Origin: CAYXDO01 sp964463485
GTDB taxonomy: Bacteria > Myxococcota > Kuafuiibacteriia > Kuafuiibacteriales > Kuafuiibacteriaceae
NCBI GenBank assembly: GCA_964463485.1
Contig: CAYXDO010000002.1
Span: 98,915 to 162,914, forward strand
DNA length: 64,000 bases
Direction: 5' to 3'
The translations under genes and the position numbers were made by a program. How positions within the stretch are numbered: the stretch's first letter is position 1; the number at the start of each line of letters is the position of its first letter. Positions 26,926 to 35,589 of the stretch are shown here, in pieces. The notes below the pieces were generated by a model. The model had not been told where the DNA came from. It searched no databases and was given only the letters and a program-made list of their open reading frames with translations.

Positions 26926-27309
26926 CTATGCCGAGGTCGATCGCCGGCCAAATGGCGCCAGCGCGAGCATCGCGAGCTTGAGGTGCTGCAACGCAAACGG
27001 GATCCCGATCAGCGTCAAGGCCAGCGACACACCCAGCGTCACGTGGCTGATGAAGATCCAGATGCCCGCGAACACGATCCAAATGATGTTCAGCACCGTG
27101 CCGATCGTGGAGACGCCAAGGCCCTGCTTGATCTCCTCGACGTCTTTTCCAAACGGAAAAAGGCCGAGCTTGGCGATCTTGAAGCACTGAAGCCCAAACG
27201 GGATCCCCACGACCGTCAGGCACAAGAGGAGACCACCGAACACATATTCGAGCCAGATGACGATTCCGCCGCCGAAGATCGCCCACAGGATGTTGAAGAG
27301 CAGCGTCAT
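26926..27309 (-). CDS. YccF domain inner-membrane protein
   Basis: Small membrane protein of 127 residues with two YccF (DUF307) repeats. Each repeat has a hydrophobic helix pair joined by a TVVGIPFGLQCFKIAKLGLFPFG-like stretch: LTVVGIPFGLQCFKIA in the first half and LTLIGIPFALQHLKLA in the second, both ending L-x-PFG. Function unknown. It converges on the RsmB-like gene with 13 bases between stops. Confidence 0.9.
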   Translation of the reverse strand: MTLLFNILWAIFGGGIVIWLEYVFGGLLLCLTVVGIPFGLQCFKIAKLGLFPFGKDVEEIKQGLGVSTIGTVLNIIWIVFAGIWIFISHVTLGVSLALTLIGIPFALQHLKLAMLALAPFGRRSTSA

Positions 27310-27370
27310 GTGACCTCCGATTCAGAGTTGCGAGCGAAGTCGACGGACGCCGGAGGGATCGTCAAGGCCT

Positions 27371-28492
27371 TCATTCCTCCTGCTTCAGGAACTCTCGAAG
27401 GATCGCGGCGTGATCGTCCATCCTCGGCTCCGTGTTCACGATCGGAGCGCCTTCACGGACGACTTCCTGTTGAACGAGGCCGCCGCCCGCGGGGGCGGTG
27501 CGCTGGGTCTTGGTCTGGATGCGTCCGAGCGCTGTAGCGCCGGAAGGATTGTGCGTCGGCGCGGAAGCGTTGGGTCCGGCGAGCGGCTTGGGCTTCGGTT
27601 TTCGTCCCGCCTTCTTCGGAGCGTTCGCGACGCCGACTTCGCCGCTGGCGGCGCCGTCTTCGAGATCGAGATCTCCAAAGAGCTCGGCCTCCGGATCCTC
27701 CGAGTCGTCACCTGGTTCGACGAGAGCGGGCGCTTTGGTGTCGAGCGGCGACACCGGAGTCGGGGTGCGTGCGGGTGGCGGCGTTTTGGTTTCCGCCGGT
27801 CGCTCGATGGCTGACGGATCCGCGCGAGAGAGGGCCATCTCCAAGATTCCTGCGAGCACCAACCGCTCGCTTTCGGGGAGGGCGGTGAACTTGAGCACGG
27901 TACGTGCGCCCGACGCGAGGGGCTCGGACGAGAGCACGCGCGTCCAGAAGTCGAGCGGCGGTCCGTCCCACAGCACGCTGACCGCGCCGGTCGCGCCGAT
28001 GGGGAGCACGATCGGTGTGAGCATGACGATCGCGTCGATACTCACGTCGCAGCGGCGAGGCTCGTTGCTGTCGGGGAGGCGGATGCGAACGTCGACTTGC
28101 GCGACGCCGCCGTCGAGGCGCGCGAAGCCGAGCCCGGTGAAAGCAGTGACCTCTTTGAGGATCAGATCTCCGCGGTGATGCTCGAGCACTTCGTAGGCGC
28201 CTGCGCCGAGGAGCTCTGCGCGAACGATCCACTCGTCCGCGCGGCAAAGCGCCACGACCGGGATGCCCAATCGTTTGGCGGCTTCGATGGCGACGATGCC
28301 GGGTCCGTCGACGAGCTTGGCGGACGACACGAAGAGCGCGGGGCGCAGGGACTCGAGCGCAGCTAGAGTGTCTTTGGTTGTGTCGGTAAAGACGGTCTTG
28401 AGGCCGCGTCGGGCCATCAAAGGGTATCGAGCGGGGCCCACGTCACCTGCGGCCAGAATCGTCGGAGCGACCACGTAGGACTCGTGTAGCAC
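27371..28492 (-). CDS. Degenerate receiver-like plus PilZ-like protein
   Basis: Protein of about 373 residues from GTG. Residues 1-120 have the alternating strand/helix layout of a response-regulator receiver (TILAAGDVG, LMARRGLKTVFTD, RPALFVSSAKLVDGPGIVAIEAAKRLGIPVVALCR) but lack the phospho-acceptor Asp cluster. The following 110 residues (VDVRIRLP, RRCDVSIDAIVMLTP, GATGAVSVLWDG) resemble a PilZ domain that has lost the RxxxR and D-x-S-x-x-G binding residues. The C-terminus is Pro/Lys-rich and disordered. A signalling scaffold is the best guess; this assignment is inference. Confidence 0.55.
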   Translation of the reverse strand: MLHESYVVAPTILAAGDVGPARYPLMARRGLKTVFTDTTKDTLAALESLRPALFVSSAKLVDGPGIVAIEAAKRLGIPVVALCRADEWIVRAELLGAGAYEVLEHHRGDLILKEVTAFTGLGFARLDGGVAQVDVRIRLPDSNEPRRCDVSIDAIVMLTPIVLPIGATGAVSVLWDGPPLDFWTRVLSSEPLASGARTVLKFTALPESERLVLAGILEMALSRADPSAIERPAETKTPPPARTPTPVSPLDTKAPALVEPGDDSEDPEAELFGDLDLEDGAASGEVGVANAPKKAGRKPKPKPLAGPNASAPTHNPSGATALGRIQTKTQRTAPAGGGLVQQEVVREGAPIVNTEPRMDDHAAILREFLKQEE

Positions 28493-28550
28493 AGCCTCGG
28501 ATTGGAGGCAGGTTCCTAACGTTGTCAGCCGGTTGGGAGGCTCACGAAGG

Positions 28551-28599
28551 TGCACGACCGACCTGCGGCGATTCAGTTCAACCTATGAACCACGGAGAG
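28551..28599. repeat. Inverted fragment of the dispersed hairpin repeat
   Basis: GACCGACCTGCGGCGATTCA with the following TTCAACCT and CCACGGAGAG is the reverse complement of the right end and flank of copy A (about 8306-8357). It lies in the gap between the receiver-like and DUF5658-like genes. Confidence 0.8.
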
Positions 28600-28658
28600 C
28601 CCCAGCTCACCAAGGAACCGAGTTACAGGCTGAACGCGCCACGATATTCTGCCGGGGC

Positions 28659-29039
28659 TTGTTGGCGCGACGAGCTCCGGGGCGCGGGCGCCGACCCATC
28701 TCGGTTTCTCCCAAAGAAGCTCGGATCTTGTTTGGCGTGGTGGCGGCCGTGCTGGTGCTGAACCTCGTCGACGCCGTCTTCACGGCGCTGTGGGTCTACG
28801 GCGGCATGGCCCGGGAGGCGAATCCGCTGATGGCCTCCCTGCTCGAGGGTCACCCGATCCTCTTCGTCGCTACGAAGCTCGGCCTCGTGGGCCTAGGGAG
28901 TCATTTGTTGTGGACTCGTAGGAACGAGCCGCTCGCGGTCGTCGCCATCTTCGTGGCTTTCGTCGCCTACTACGCGGTCCTGGTGTTGCATTTGGACGCG
29001 CTCTCTCGCGTGCTCGGTCATCTCTTCACGCGAGCCTGA
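28659..29039 (+). CDS. DUF5658-like small membrane protein
   Basis: Membrane protein of about 126 residues with three hydrophobic segments. The first carries the family-like signature NLVDAVFTALWVYGGMAREANPLM, where Asp and the EANPL motif are the conserved points of DUF5658-type proteins; the others are LFVATKLGLVGLGSHLLW and VVAIFVAFVAYYAVLVLH. The start is uncertain: the frame is open through the repeat fragment upstream, and TTG codons at 28659 or 28728 are the best choices. Function unknown. Confidence 0.65.
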   Translation: MLARRAPGRGRRPISVSPKEARILFGVVAAVLVLNLVDAVFTALWVYGGMAREANPLMASLLEGHPILFVATKLGLVGLGSHLLWTRRNEPLAVVAIFVAFVAYYAVLVLHLDALSRVLGHLFTRA

Positions 29040-29066
29040 GCGCGCTCGGCTTTCGCCGGCAGGCGG

Positions 29067-29312
29067 CTAGTCCTCGTCGTCGTCGTCGTCGAGATCTTCG
29101 TCGTCGTCGTCGAGATCTTCGTCGTCGTCTAGGTCGTCATCATCGTCGTCGTCGAAATCGTCGTCGTCGAAGTCATCGTCATCGTCGTCGAAGTCATCGT
29201 CATCGTCGTCGTCCTCGTCGAGATCGTCGCTGTCTTCGACCTCATCTGGATCCTTCGACGGTGCGGGCTTCTTCGGCGGCGGAGCTTTCGGTGTGTTTCG
29301 ATTGATGGCCAC
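29067..29312 (-). CDS. Poly-aspartate acidic protein
   Basis: Protein of 81 residues from GTG with a good AAAGGGG ribosome-binding site at 29320-29326. After a basic Pro/Lys N-terminus (INRNTPKAPPPKKPAPSK) almost every residue from 24 on is Asp or Glu, with periodic Phe or Leu (D-F-D4-6, D-L-D3). The clear binding site and codon mixture (GAC and GAT) argue for a real gene rather than a trinucleotide slippage artefact. Proteins like this can act as charge mimics or divalent-cation binders, but nothing specific can be said. Confidence 0.6.
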   Translation of the reverse strand: MAINRNTPKAPPPKKPAPSKDPDEVEDSDDLDEDDDDDDDFDDDDDDFDDDDFDDDDDDDLDDDEDLDDDDEDLDDDDDED

Positions 29313-29408
29313 TCTTGGACCCCTTTCGGATCAGCTTGGAAGCTGAGAGTTAGTTGCTTATGCCAATCGGCGAGCCGCGTCTAGTTGGCGCGCCCGAGGC
29401 ACGAGCCC

Positions 29409-29630
29409 TCACTCTTCGTCCTCGTCGCCCTCCATCGGGCGTTCGAAGATGATCAGCGCGCCAAAGCCTCCCTTGGCATTTTTGTCGGTCGACGGATCGA
29501 TCGAATACTTGATGTCTCCCAACATGCAATCGTTGGCAAAGATCTCGGCCAGCGCCGCATTCACGTTGGCTTCGAACTCCCCTTTGTCGTGGGAGTAGAC
29601 GTGTTTCACTTGAACTGGGACGTCGTTCAT
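29409..29630 (-). CDS. Small conserved protein, Cse60-like
   Basis: Protein of 73 residues. The pattern VKHVYSHDKGEFEANVNAALAEI, LGDIKYSI, GFGALIIFE is close to small proteins such as the Bacillus sporulation protein Cse60 (short V-K, E-x-x-VN-x-x-L, DIKY, ALIIY elements). The acidic end EGDEDEE is extra. The ATG at 29630 is chosen over upstream starts because it begins at the conserved part. Function unknown; the likeness is from memory of the family and needs a search. Confidence 0.6.
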   Translation of the reverse strand: MNDVPVQVKHVYSHDKGEFEANVNAALAEIFANDCMLGDIKYSIDPSTDKNAKGGFGALIIFERPMEGDEDEE

Positions 29631-29869
29631 GGGCGCCGTGTGGCACTTCCCGCGGCGACTGGCAACCGTAAGGCACCGCGAGGGAGCAACTCGCAACTTT
29701 CTCATCTCGTATGCGGATGAACCAAGACCTCGCTTCCAACTGCGCCAATGGGTTGGGCGCGATTCGACCGGACTCGGGAAGACGCCGAGCCGATGCGGCC
29801 ATTTCATGAAGGGCCCTAAACGAGGGACCCACGTAGACTTCAGGGCCAGGTTCGAGGCATCCTGGATTC

Positions 29870-30388
29870 ATGCTTGCCGCATGGTTTGCGATCGCACTCT
29901 CCTCGGCTGCCCCGTCCCTGGTGTCGGAGCAGCGTCTCAGCCTCGATGTCAAAGATGCACAAGTCACCAACGTCCTTCGTCTCCTCGCCGATCAAGCCCA
30001 CGTGAACTTGGTCGTGTCCGAACGGGTCACCGGTCGGATCACGCTGAAGCTCCAGCGCGTGGCCTGGCAGGATGCGCTCGACGCGATTCTGCAGCACAAG
30101 GATCTCGCCATCGAAAAGAACGGCAACGTTTGGTTGATCGACACCGCGGAGGCCGTGGAGGCCCGCGTGAAGTCGAAGGCGGCGCGCGCTGAAGCGGCCG
30201 AGAAATCCGGAACGCTGCGCACCGTCTTGATTCCGGTGAATCACGCCCGTGCCGAGGACCTGCAGGTCTTGGTCCGACCTCTGTTGACTTCTCGAGGCAC
30301 CATCAGCGTCGACGCTCGCACGAATACTTTGATCGTCACCGACGTCGACACCGCCACGCGGCGCGTCGGCCAAACGCTCGGGCGGTAG
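29870..30388 (+). CDS. Stand-alone secretin N0-N1-like domain protein
   Basis: Exported protein of 172 residues. A signal peptide (LAAWFAIALSSAAPSLVS) is followed by an STN/N0-type domain (RLSLDVKDAQVTNVLRLLADQAHVNLVVSERVTGRITLKLQRVAWQDALDAILQHKDL) as in PilQ and TonB-dependent receptors, then by an N1-type KH-like domain (RTVLIPVNHARAEDLQVLVRPLL and SVDARTNTLIVTDVDTATRRV). It stops before any secretin pore domain. It could bind a pilotin or pilus partner, or be the remnant of a secretin; the reading frame itself is intact. Confidence 0.8.
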   Translation: MLAAWFAIALSSAAPSLVSEQRLSLDVKDAQVTNVLRLLADQAHVNLVVSERVTGRITLKLQRVAWQDALDAILQHKDLAIEKNGNVWLIDTAEAVEARVKSKAARAEAAEKSGTLRTVLIPVNHARAEDLQVLVRPLLTSRGTISVDARTNTLIVTDVDTATRRVGQTLGR

Positions 30389-30415
30389 AGCGCGCTCCTC
30401 TTTCCTCTCCCTCTT

Positions 30416-32608
30416 TCACTCGCCGAGCTTGATTTCGATTCGGCGATTCTTCTCTCGACCTCGCTTGGTGAGATTGGGCGCGATCGGGCGCTCCGACCCG
30501 AACCCGTCGGTGACGAGTCGCTCGGCCGCCACCCCCCGATCGACCAAGGCCTTCCCGATGAGCTCGGCGCGATCTTTGGAAAGCTTCAAGCTCTGGTCGG
30601 CGGGCCCTTCATCGTCGACGTGACCTTCGATGCGAACTTTGGCGAGCTCGGGCTTCGACATCAAAAGGTCGGCGATCGCGTCGAGCACGGGGTCGGCGTC
30701 CGGGGCGAGCTTGGCCTCGCGGCCCACGAAGTTGATCGGCTTGGTGAGCTCGATGTGGTCGGCGGTGGCGGTGACGATCGGCTTCGCGGGTCGAGCCCGC
30801 AGCACGCGGTCGAGCGAAGCGACCTCCTTCTCTTTGATCTCGATTCGCCCGCGCACTTTGTAGAGATCGGCGCGCGCGAAGTCGACCTCGTGCGCTCCTT
30901 CGTCGACCTCGATGGAGAACTTGCCTTCGGCGTCGGTGTTGATCGGCGCGCCCATGTTCGAGACGGTGATGCTCACGTTGGCGAGCGGCTTTCCGTCGAC
31001 GCCCGTCACTCGTCCCGCGAGCGTGCCCCGCTTGATCTCGGGGATCAGCACGACGGAGACCTCACGGGGCTCGCCTTCTTTGATCTCGACGCGAAAACCG
31101 AGCGGCTTGAAGCCATTCTTCTCGACGTTCGCATCGAGCGCGCCGGGGTCGAGCGAGTGCGTTCGAAACTTTCCGTCTTCGGCGCTCGCGGCGGGCATGC
31201 CGCGCGAGAGTCTAATCAGCGCGTTGGCGACTGGCTTGCCGTCGGGAGTGGTGACCACGCCGAAGAGCTCTGACGGTTTCGTTTTCGCCTCGACGACCTC
31301 CGGGACCAATACGGGCACGATCACCGGTGGCCCGGCCTCGTGTTTCTTGTGGAACGGATCGAACGCGTAGCTCGCGGAGAACGAGAACGAGTACGGAGGC
31401 ACCGCGTTGACGCCGGAAGCGTGATCGGGGGTGAGGCCGAGCTCGAGGGCGGCGGTGAGACCGAGGCCTTCGATGGCGTTGAGCCTCAGGCCCGGCGTGA
31501 TGCGCTGAGGCATGGCGCGAGTTATTGCCGGCCGTGCCACGGGAGCGGTGGTTGGCACCGTCTGCGCCGCGCGGAGCGCGCTGCGCTCGACGTTCTCGAG
31601 CACGATGCCGGGCGTGGCCAGATATCCGAGCGGGACCTCGACCGAGTATTCGAGGAAAGGCGTGACGTAAGGCAGCGGCACCTCGACGGCGAGCCCGAAG
31701 GCGAAGCGATGGAAATCGGCGATCCCGAGCGCATAGCGCTCCGCTTCGGTGAGGGGCTCGGTCACGAGATTTTCGGATCCATCGAGCACGACGCCGACGT
31801 TGAGGTGGGCGCGAAGCGGGGCGTCGTCTCGAAAGTCGAACGTCGTGAGCGCGCGAAAGCCGAGCAGGCTCGAGTCGAGGATGAACGTCGACTCCCCGAT
31901 GCCCGTGAGCAGTCCGAGATTCAGGTCTGCGCCGATCGACACGATCCGTCCGACTTGTTTGGAGGCTTTGAAGCCGAGGAGCACGTCTCCTTGGCTTTGA
32001 AGAAGCTCAGGATCGGTGAGCGAGCTCCGCGTGGACGAGGCGCGCGTGCCGGCCCACGCTTCGAGCCAGTCCAGCACGCCGACGGACAACGCGAGCGTTC
32101 CGCCGACGCGGCTGGCGCTGTCTCCATTGGCCAAGAACGAGCTGGCGCCGAAGGCGTCCAGGCTGAAGCCGAGGCGGACGGTGCCTTGGCTCGGGCCCTC
32201 GGCGGTCATGACGCGAAAGAGGCCGGTCTCGCCCGCGGGGGAAGGATCCAAGCGCGATGGCTTTTTCTTTCGCGGGCCGCGTTCGGCCGCTGGAGCGTCA
32301 AGAGCAGGGGCAGCGGTGGCGGCGGCGGGCGTCGCTGGTTCGGCCGCGGGTGGAGCCGTGGTGGTCGATTCTTTTTCAGCCGGCGTCGTAGATGCGGGCG
32401 CTGTCGAAGCAGGCGATGTCGAAGCAGGCGACGTCGAAGCAGGCGACGTCGAAGCAGGCGACGTCGAAGCAGGAGTCGTGGAAGCGGGTGTGTCGCTCGG
32501 CGGAGGTTCCGCCGGGATCGATGGGGTGTCCGCGAGTGAGACGCCCGAGGCGGCGACGCAAGCAGTGAGCGAGAGCGCGAACGCCGCGCGGCGACTCTGA
32601 TTGTCCAT
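30416..32608 (-). CDS. OmpA-family outer-membrane protein with carboxypeptidase-regulatory-like domains
   Basis: Envelope protein of 730 residues. Order: signal peptide (ALSLTACVAASGVSLA), a Pro/Ser/Thr linker with ASTSP pentapeptide repeats, a region of about 300 residues rich in amphipathic beta strands likely to form a barrel (SVGVLDWLEAWAGTRAS, LEYSVEVPLGYL), two carboxypeptidase-regulatory-like Ig domains (GVVTTPDGKPVANALIRL and GRVTGVDGKPLANVSITV), and a C-terminal OmpA peptidoglycan-binding domain (KVRIEGHVDDEGPADQSLKLSKDRAELIGKAL, RGREKNRRIEIKL). It converges on the secretin-fragment gene with 27 bases between stops. Confidence 0.88.
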   Translation of the reverse strand: MDNQSRRAAFALSLTACVAASGVSLADTPSIPAEPPPSDTPASTTPASTSPASTSPASTSPASTSPASTAPASTTPAEKESTTTAPPAAEPATPAAATAAPALDAPAAERGPRKKKPSRLDPSPAGETGLFRVMTAEGPSQGTVRLGFSLDAFGASSFLANGDSASRVGGTLALSVGVLDWLEAWAGTRASSTRSSLTDPELLQSQGDVLLGFKASKQVGRIVSIGADLNLGLLTGIGESTFILDSSLLGFRALTTFDFRDDAPLRAHLNVGVVLDGSENLVTEPLTEAERYALGIADFHRFAFGLAVEVPLPYVTPFLEYSVEVPLGYLATPGIVLENVERSALRAAQTVPTTAPVARPAITRAMPQRITPGLRLNAIEGLGLTAALELGLTPDHASGVNAVPPYSFSFSASYAFDPFHKKHEAGPPVIVPVLVPEVVEAKTKPSELFGVVTTPDGKPVANALIRLSRGMPAASAEDGKFRTHSLDPGALDANVEKNGFKPLGFRVEIKEGEPREVSVVLIPEIKRGTLAGRVTGVDGKPLANVSITVSNMGAPINTDAEGKFSIEVDEGAHEVDFARADLYKVRGRIEIKEKEVASLDRVLRARPAKPIVTATADHIELTKPINFVGREAKLAPDADPVLDAIADLLMSKPELAKVRIEGHVDDEGPADQSLKLSKDRAELIGKALVDRGVAAERLVTDGFGSERPIAPNLTKRGREKNRRIEIKLGE
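32403..32477. repeat. 15-base tandem repeats encoding ASTSP pentapeptides
   Basis: Five 15-base units (GTCGAAGCAGGCGAC and close variants) in the linker of the OmpA-family gene. Units are nearly identical at DNA level, so the array is recent or kept uniform, and length change would keep frame. Confidence 0.9.
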
Positions 32609-32736
32609 GGACGGGGCCGGGAGGATATCGGCCGCCCGAAAGCGCTGTCAAAGCGCAGGTGTCCGAGGCCCGCGATCTCCGCCGGTTTCGGAGCTGATGC
32701 CGCGACGACCCCCAACTGTTGTATCCTCCGGTGGCG

Positions 32737-33876
32737 ATGTCGCGACTCCTTGCTCTCGGCGCGATCCTCGCGTTCGCTCCCACGACCTCGAGAGCGCAGA
32801 CCGCACAATCTGCGGGGGCGTTTCTCCGCTCGGCGTTTGCCGCCGAGCGCGGAGACGCCGATCGAGCGGCTCAGGAGCTAGGACGAGCGTTGGTGTTCGA
32901 CCCCTCTTCTCCGTTCCTCGTGGGCCACGCCAGCGGGCTCCCGTCGCTCGGTCTGCGCCTCGATCGGGTCGCCGAGCGCGCCATCGAGCTCGAGCCGCGC
33001 AGCCCGCGCGCCTGGCTGGCCGCCGGACGAGCACGGGAAGCTTCCGGCGAGCTCAACCGAGCCGAGCGCGCGTATCGAACGACGATCCGACTCGATCGCA
33101 CCTGCCTCGCCGACTCCGGTGAGGCGGAGCTTCGGCTCGCGTTCCTCGCGCTCGAGCGGGGTCGAGACAAGGAGTCGATTCGCCTCCTCACGAGGGGTCG
33201 GCGGCGTTGCCCAGAGGCACCCGCCAACGCGCTCGCGTTGGCTCGTTTGTTGGCCTCGCGCGGCGAGTTCGCGGATGCCGCAGCGGTGCTCGACCGGGCC
33301 CCCGCCGCGCTCCATCACGTCGGCTCGACGGGCCGCGCGTCGACTCTGGGAGCGCCCGAGCTGATCGGGCGAGCCGATCGCGAACGGCTGGCCGCGTTGG
33401 CCCTCGCTGGGCGCGCATCCGAAGCCAAAGCCCTCGCCGAGTCGCTCGCCCTCACGGCGCCGGAAGACCGCGAGCTCATGTTCTTGCTGTCCGTGCTCTC
33501 CGCGAACGACCCGGCCCGCGCGGCCGCGTGGGCTCCTGCCGAGACTCCTTCCGAGTCGTTCGACGAGCCCGAAGCCAAATCGATCGAACCGTGGACCTCC
33601 GTCGACGGCACGGAGTCCGTTTCTGCGCGCAGCTTCCTGACGTTGGCCGTCGACCCGACCGCGCCGCCGACCGGCCCAGTGCTGTTTCGCGCTTTCGCCG
33701 AGCGCCCTTCGAGCGCCCCCAGAGCGCTCGCCTTCGCCGCCTACCTCCTTTCGGCCAAGCACCATCGGGCCGCTCGTGAGGTGCTGCGGTTCATCCCACG
33801 CTCGACCGATCTCCCGGAGCTCTCCGACGCGCCGTGGATCCTCGCCGCGCGACTCTTGGCTCGCGCCCCCGAGTGA
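32737..33876 (+). CDS. Exported tetratricopeptide-repeat protein
   Basis: Protein of 379 residues. A signal peptide (MSRLLALGAILAFAPTTSRA) precedes TPR-like helix pairs: AAERGDADRAAQELGRALVFDP, AWLAAGRAREASGELNRAERAYRTTIRLD, ALARLLASRGEFADAAAVLDRAP, and near the end a further pair (FAAYLLSAKHHRAAREVLRFI). An acidic linker splits the repeats. It heads a rightward run of closely spaced genes to 40206. The ATG at 32737 is chosen over a TTG at 32719 because it begins the signal peptide. Probably a periplasmic scaffold. Confidence 0.75.
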   Translation: MSRLLALGAILAFAPTTSRAQTAQSAGAFLRSAFAAERGDADRAAQELGRALVFDPSSPFLVGHASGLPSLGLRLDRVAERAIELEPRSPRAWLAAGRAREASGELNRAERAYRTTIRLDRTCLADSGEAELRLAFLALERGRDKESIRLLTRGRRRCPEAPANALALARLLASRGEFADAAAVLDRAPAALHHVGSTGRASTLGAPELIGRADRERLAALALAGRASEAKALAESLALTAPEDRELMFLLSVLSANDPARAAAWAPAETPSESFDEPEAKSIEPWTSVDGTESVSARSFLTLAVDPTAPPTGPVLFRAFAERPSSAPRALAFAAYLLSAKHHRAAREVLRFIPRSTDLPELSDAPWILAARLLARAPE

Positions 33877-33936
33877 TCGCCGTCGGACGCTCCGCGGACG
33901 CTGGTCACACGCGGGCGCGCAGGCCACCATCACTTC

Positions 33937-34758
33937 GTGCGCCTCTTTCCTTTGTTGCTCGTCCTTTCCTGTCGGCCGAGCCCACCCGTCCTCGAGCCCT
34001 GCGCATCGCTGCCCGCTCCGTCCGAAGTTCTCGCGCGGCTCGCGGCACGATCCAACGAGCGCACCAGCGTTCGCGCGCTAGGCCGAGCTACTTACTTCGG
34101 CGAGCAGGGGCGCATCCGGCTCAAGATGGTCCTTGCCGCTCAACGGCCCGCGGCCGTCCGCATCGAGACGCTATCCCCGCTCGAGCAACCCATCGACGTC
34201 ATGGTCTCGAACGGCCAACGTCTCTGGCTCTTGAGCAACGGACAGCTGCGCGAGGGACCGGCCACGCCCGAGAACGTGGGTCGAGTGCTCCCGTTTCCCA
34301 TGGGCGTCCGATCGCTCGTGGAGACGCTGCTTGGTGGGATCCCCGCAGACACCTTCGAGGCCACGACGCTCGAGCTCGATGAAGACGGCGCCTACGTGTT
34401 GGGGCTCCTCGACAAGGCTTCGGGGGCACGGGTCCAGGCTTCCGTAGATCCCGCGAGCCTCGCCGTGCTGTCCGCCGACTTCGGTGAGACCCACATCGCG
34501 TTCGAAGACCTGGCGGAAGTCGCGCCTGTGACCGGCCTTTTTCCAAAGAAAATCCACGTGGAAGTGCCCAAACGGGACCTGGACGTGCGCATCCAGCTCA
34601 AAGAGCTCGAGCTCAACGTGCCTTTGCCCGAAGAGCTCTTTCGAATCCAGGCCCCCCCGGGCGTAACCCCTGAGCTCCTGCCGTCGCCGCCGATCGTCGT
34701 TCCCCCTTCGCGCACGGCGACTGTCGCAAGGTGGAAGTCAAACGGACAAGCGGAGTAA
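33937..34758 (+). CDS. Lipoprotein with LolA/LolB-like (DUF4292-type) fold
   Basis: Predicted lipoprotein of 273 residues from GTG. Signal region RLFPLLLVLSC ends in a good lipobox (VLSC). The mature part follows the layout of the lipoprotein-carrier/DUF4292 group: a helix (SEVLARLAARSNERTSVRALGRATYF), then antiparallel strands (GRIRLKMVLAAQRPAAVRIETLSP, VMVSNGQRLWLLS, GVRSLVETLLGG, KIHVEVPKRDLDVRIQLKELELN). Such proteins bind acyl chains in the periplasm. It lies 60 bases after the TPR gene and 18 before the next. Confidence 0.7.
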   Translation: MRLFPLLLVLSCRPSPPVLEPCASLPAPSEVLARLAARSNERTSVRALGRATYFGEQGRIRLKMVLAAQRPAAVRIETLSPLEQPIDVMVSNGQRLWLLSNGQLREGPATPENVGRVLPFPMGVRSLVETLLGGIPADTFEATTLELDEDGAYVLGLLDKASGARVQASVDPASLAVLSADFGETHIAFEDLAEVAPVTGLFPKKIHVEVPKRDLDVRIQLKELELNVPLPEELFRIQAPPGVTPELLPSPPIVVPPSRTATVARWKSNGQAE

Positions 34759-34776
34759 AGTGCGTCCAGCCCGACC

Positions 34777-35583
34777 ATGGTCCAGCGCATCAAGCTTGGG
34801 GAGCTCCTCGTACGGGCCGGTGTCATCACCGAAGCCCGATTGAAGGCCGCTCTCGCGGAACAAAAAAGATGGGGGGGGCGGCTCGGCAAGATCCTCGTCG
34901 ACATGAACTTCGTGACCGAAGAGATCATGGTGAAGGCGCTGTCGAAGCAGCTCGCGCTCCCGATGGCGAAGCTCGACGGAGCCCTGATTCCCCGCGAAAT
35001 CTTGTCGAAAATCGATCCCGACTTCGCCCAGCTCAACTCGATCTGTCCGGAGCGGTACGTCGGGGAGCGGCGGACGCTGATCGTCGCCATGGCCGATCCG
35101 ATCAACGTGCATGCGATCGACGAGCTCGCGCGGATGACCGGTCTGCGGATCGAAGCGACGATCGGCGGGGAGCGTGCGCTGGCTCAAGCGATCGCCAAGA
35201 CCTTCGGTCGCGCCTACTCCGAGATCTCGCCCGAAACCTTCACTGACAACACGGGGGCGCAGCTACGACGTGAGGATCTGGAAGTCGGGATGCCGCCGCC
35301 GGTCACCGAACGTCCGGGGGATTTGTTTCCGGGCGGCGCGCCGGCCCCGCTTCAGCCGTTGCCGGCGCTCACGGTATCGGGGCCCACACCTCTGCCGCCG
35401 GTCGAAGGTTATCCAAGTTATCCGCCAGCGCCGGTGAAGACGGCTTCGAGCACCGATCTGGCGCGCTCGCTCGAGGATTCCCAACGCAAGCAGTTCCGCG
35501 CGATCCGAGCGATGGTCGAGCTCATGATCGAGAAGGGCGTCTTTACGCGGGACGAGTACGCGGCCCGAGTGAGTCGTCGCTAG
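34777..35583 (+). CDS. GspE N-terminal (MshEN) domain protein, short paralogue
   Basis: Cytoplasmic protein of 268 residues. The first 150 residues are a type II secretion/pilus ATPase N-terminal domain (GELLVRAGVITEARLKAALAEQ, RLGKILVDMNFVTEEIMVKALSKQLALPMAKL, RTLIVAMADPINVHAIDEL), which in MshE binds cyclic di-GMP. A Pro-rich linker follows and a small C-terminal helical region (RKQFRAIRAMVELMIEKGVFTRDEYAARV). There is no ATPase. The next gene has the same two ends around a much longer middle. Close spacing indicates one operon. Confidence 0.82.
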   Translation: MVQRIKLGELLVRAGVITEARLKAALAEQKRWGGRLGKILVDMNFVTEEIMVKALSKQLALPMAKLDGALIPREILSKIDPDFAQLNSICPERYVGERRTLIVAMADPINVHAIDELARMTGLRIEATIGGERALAQAIAKTFGRAYSEISPETFTDNTGAQLRREDLEVGMPPPVTERPGDLFPGGAPAPLQPLPALTVSGPTPLPPVEGYPSYPPAPVKTASSTDLARSLEDSQRKQFRAIRAMVELMIEKGVFTRDEYAARVSRR

Positions 35584-35589
35584 TTGGGG

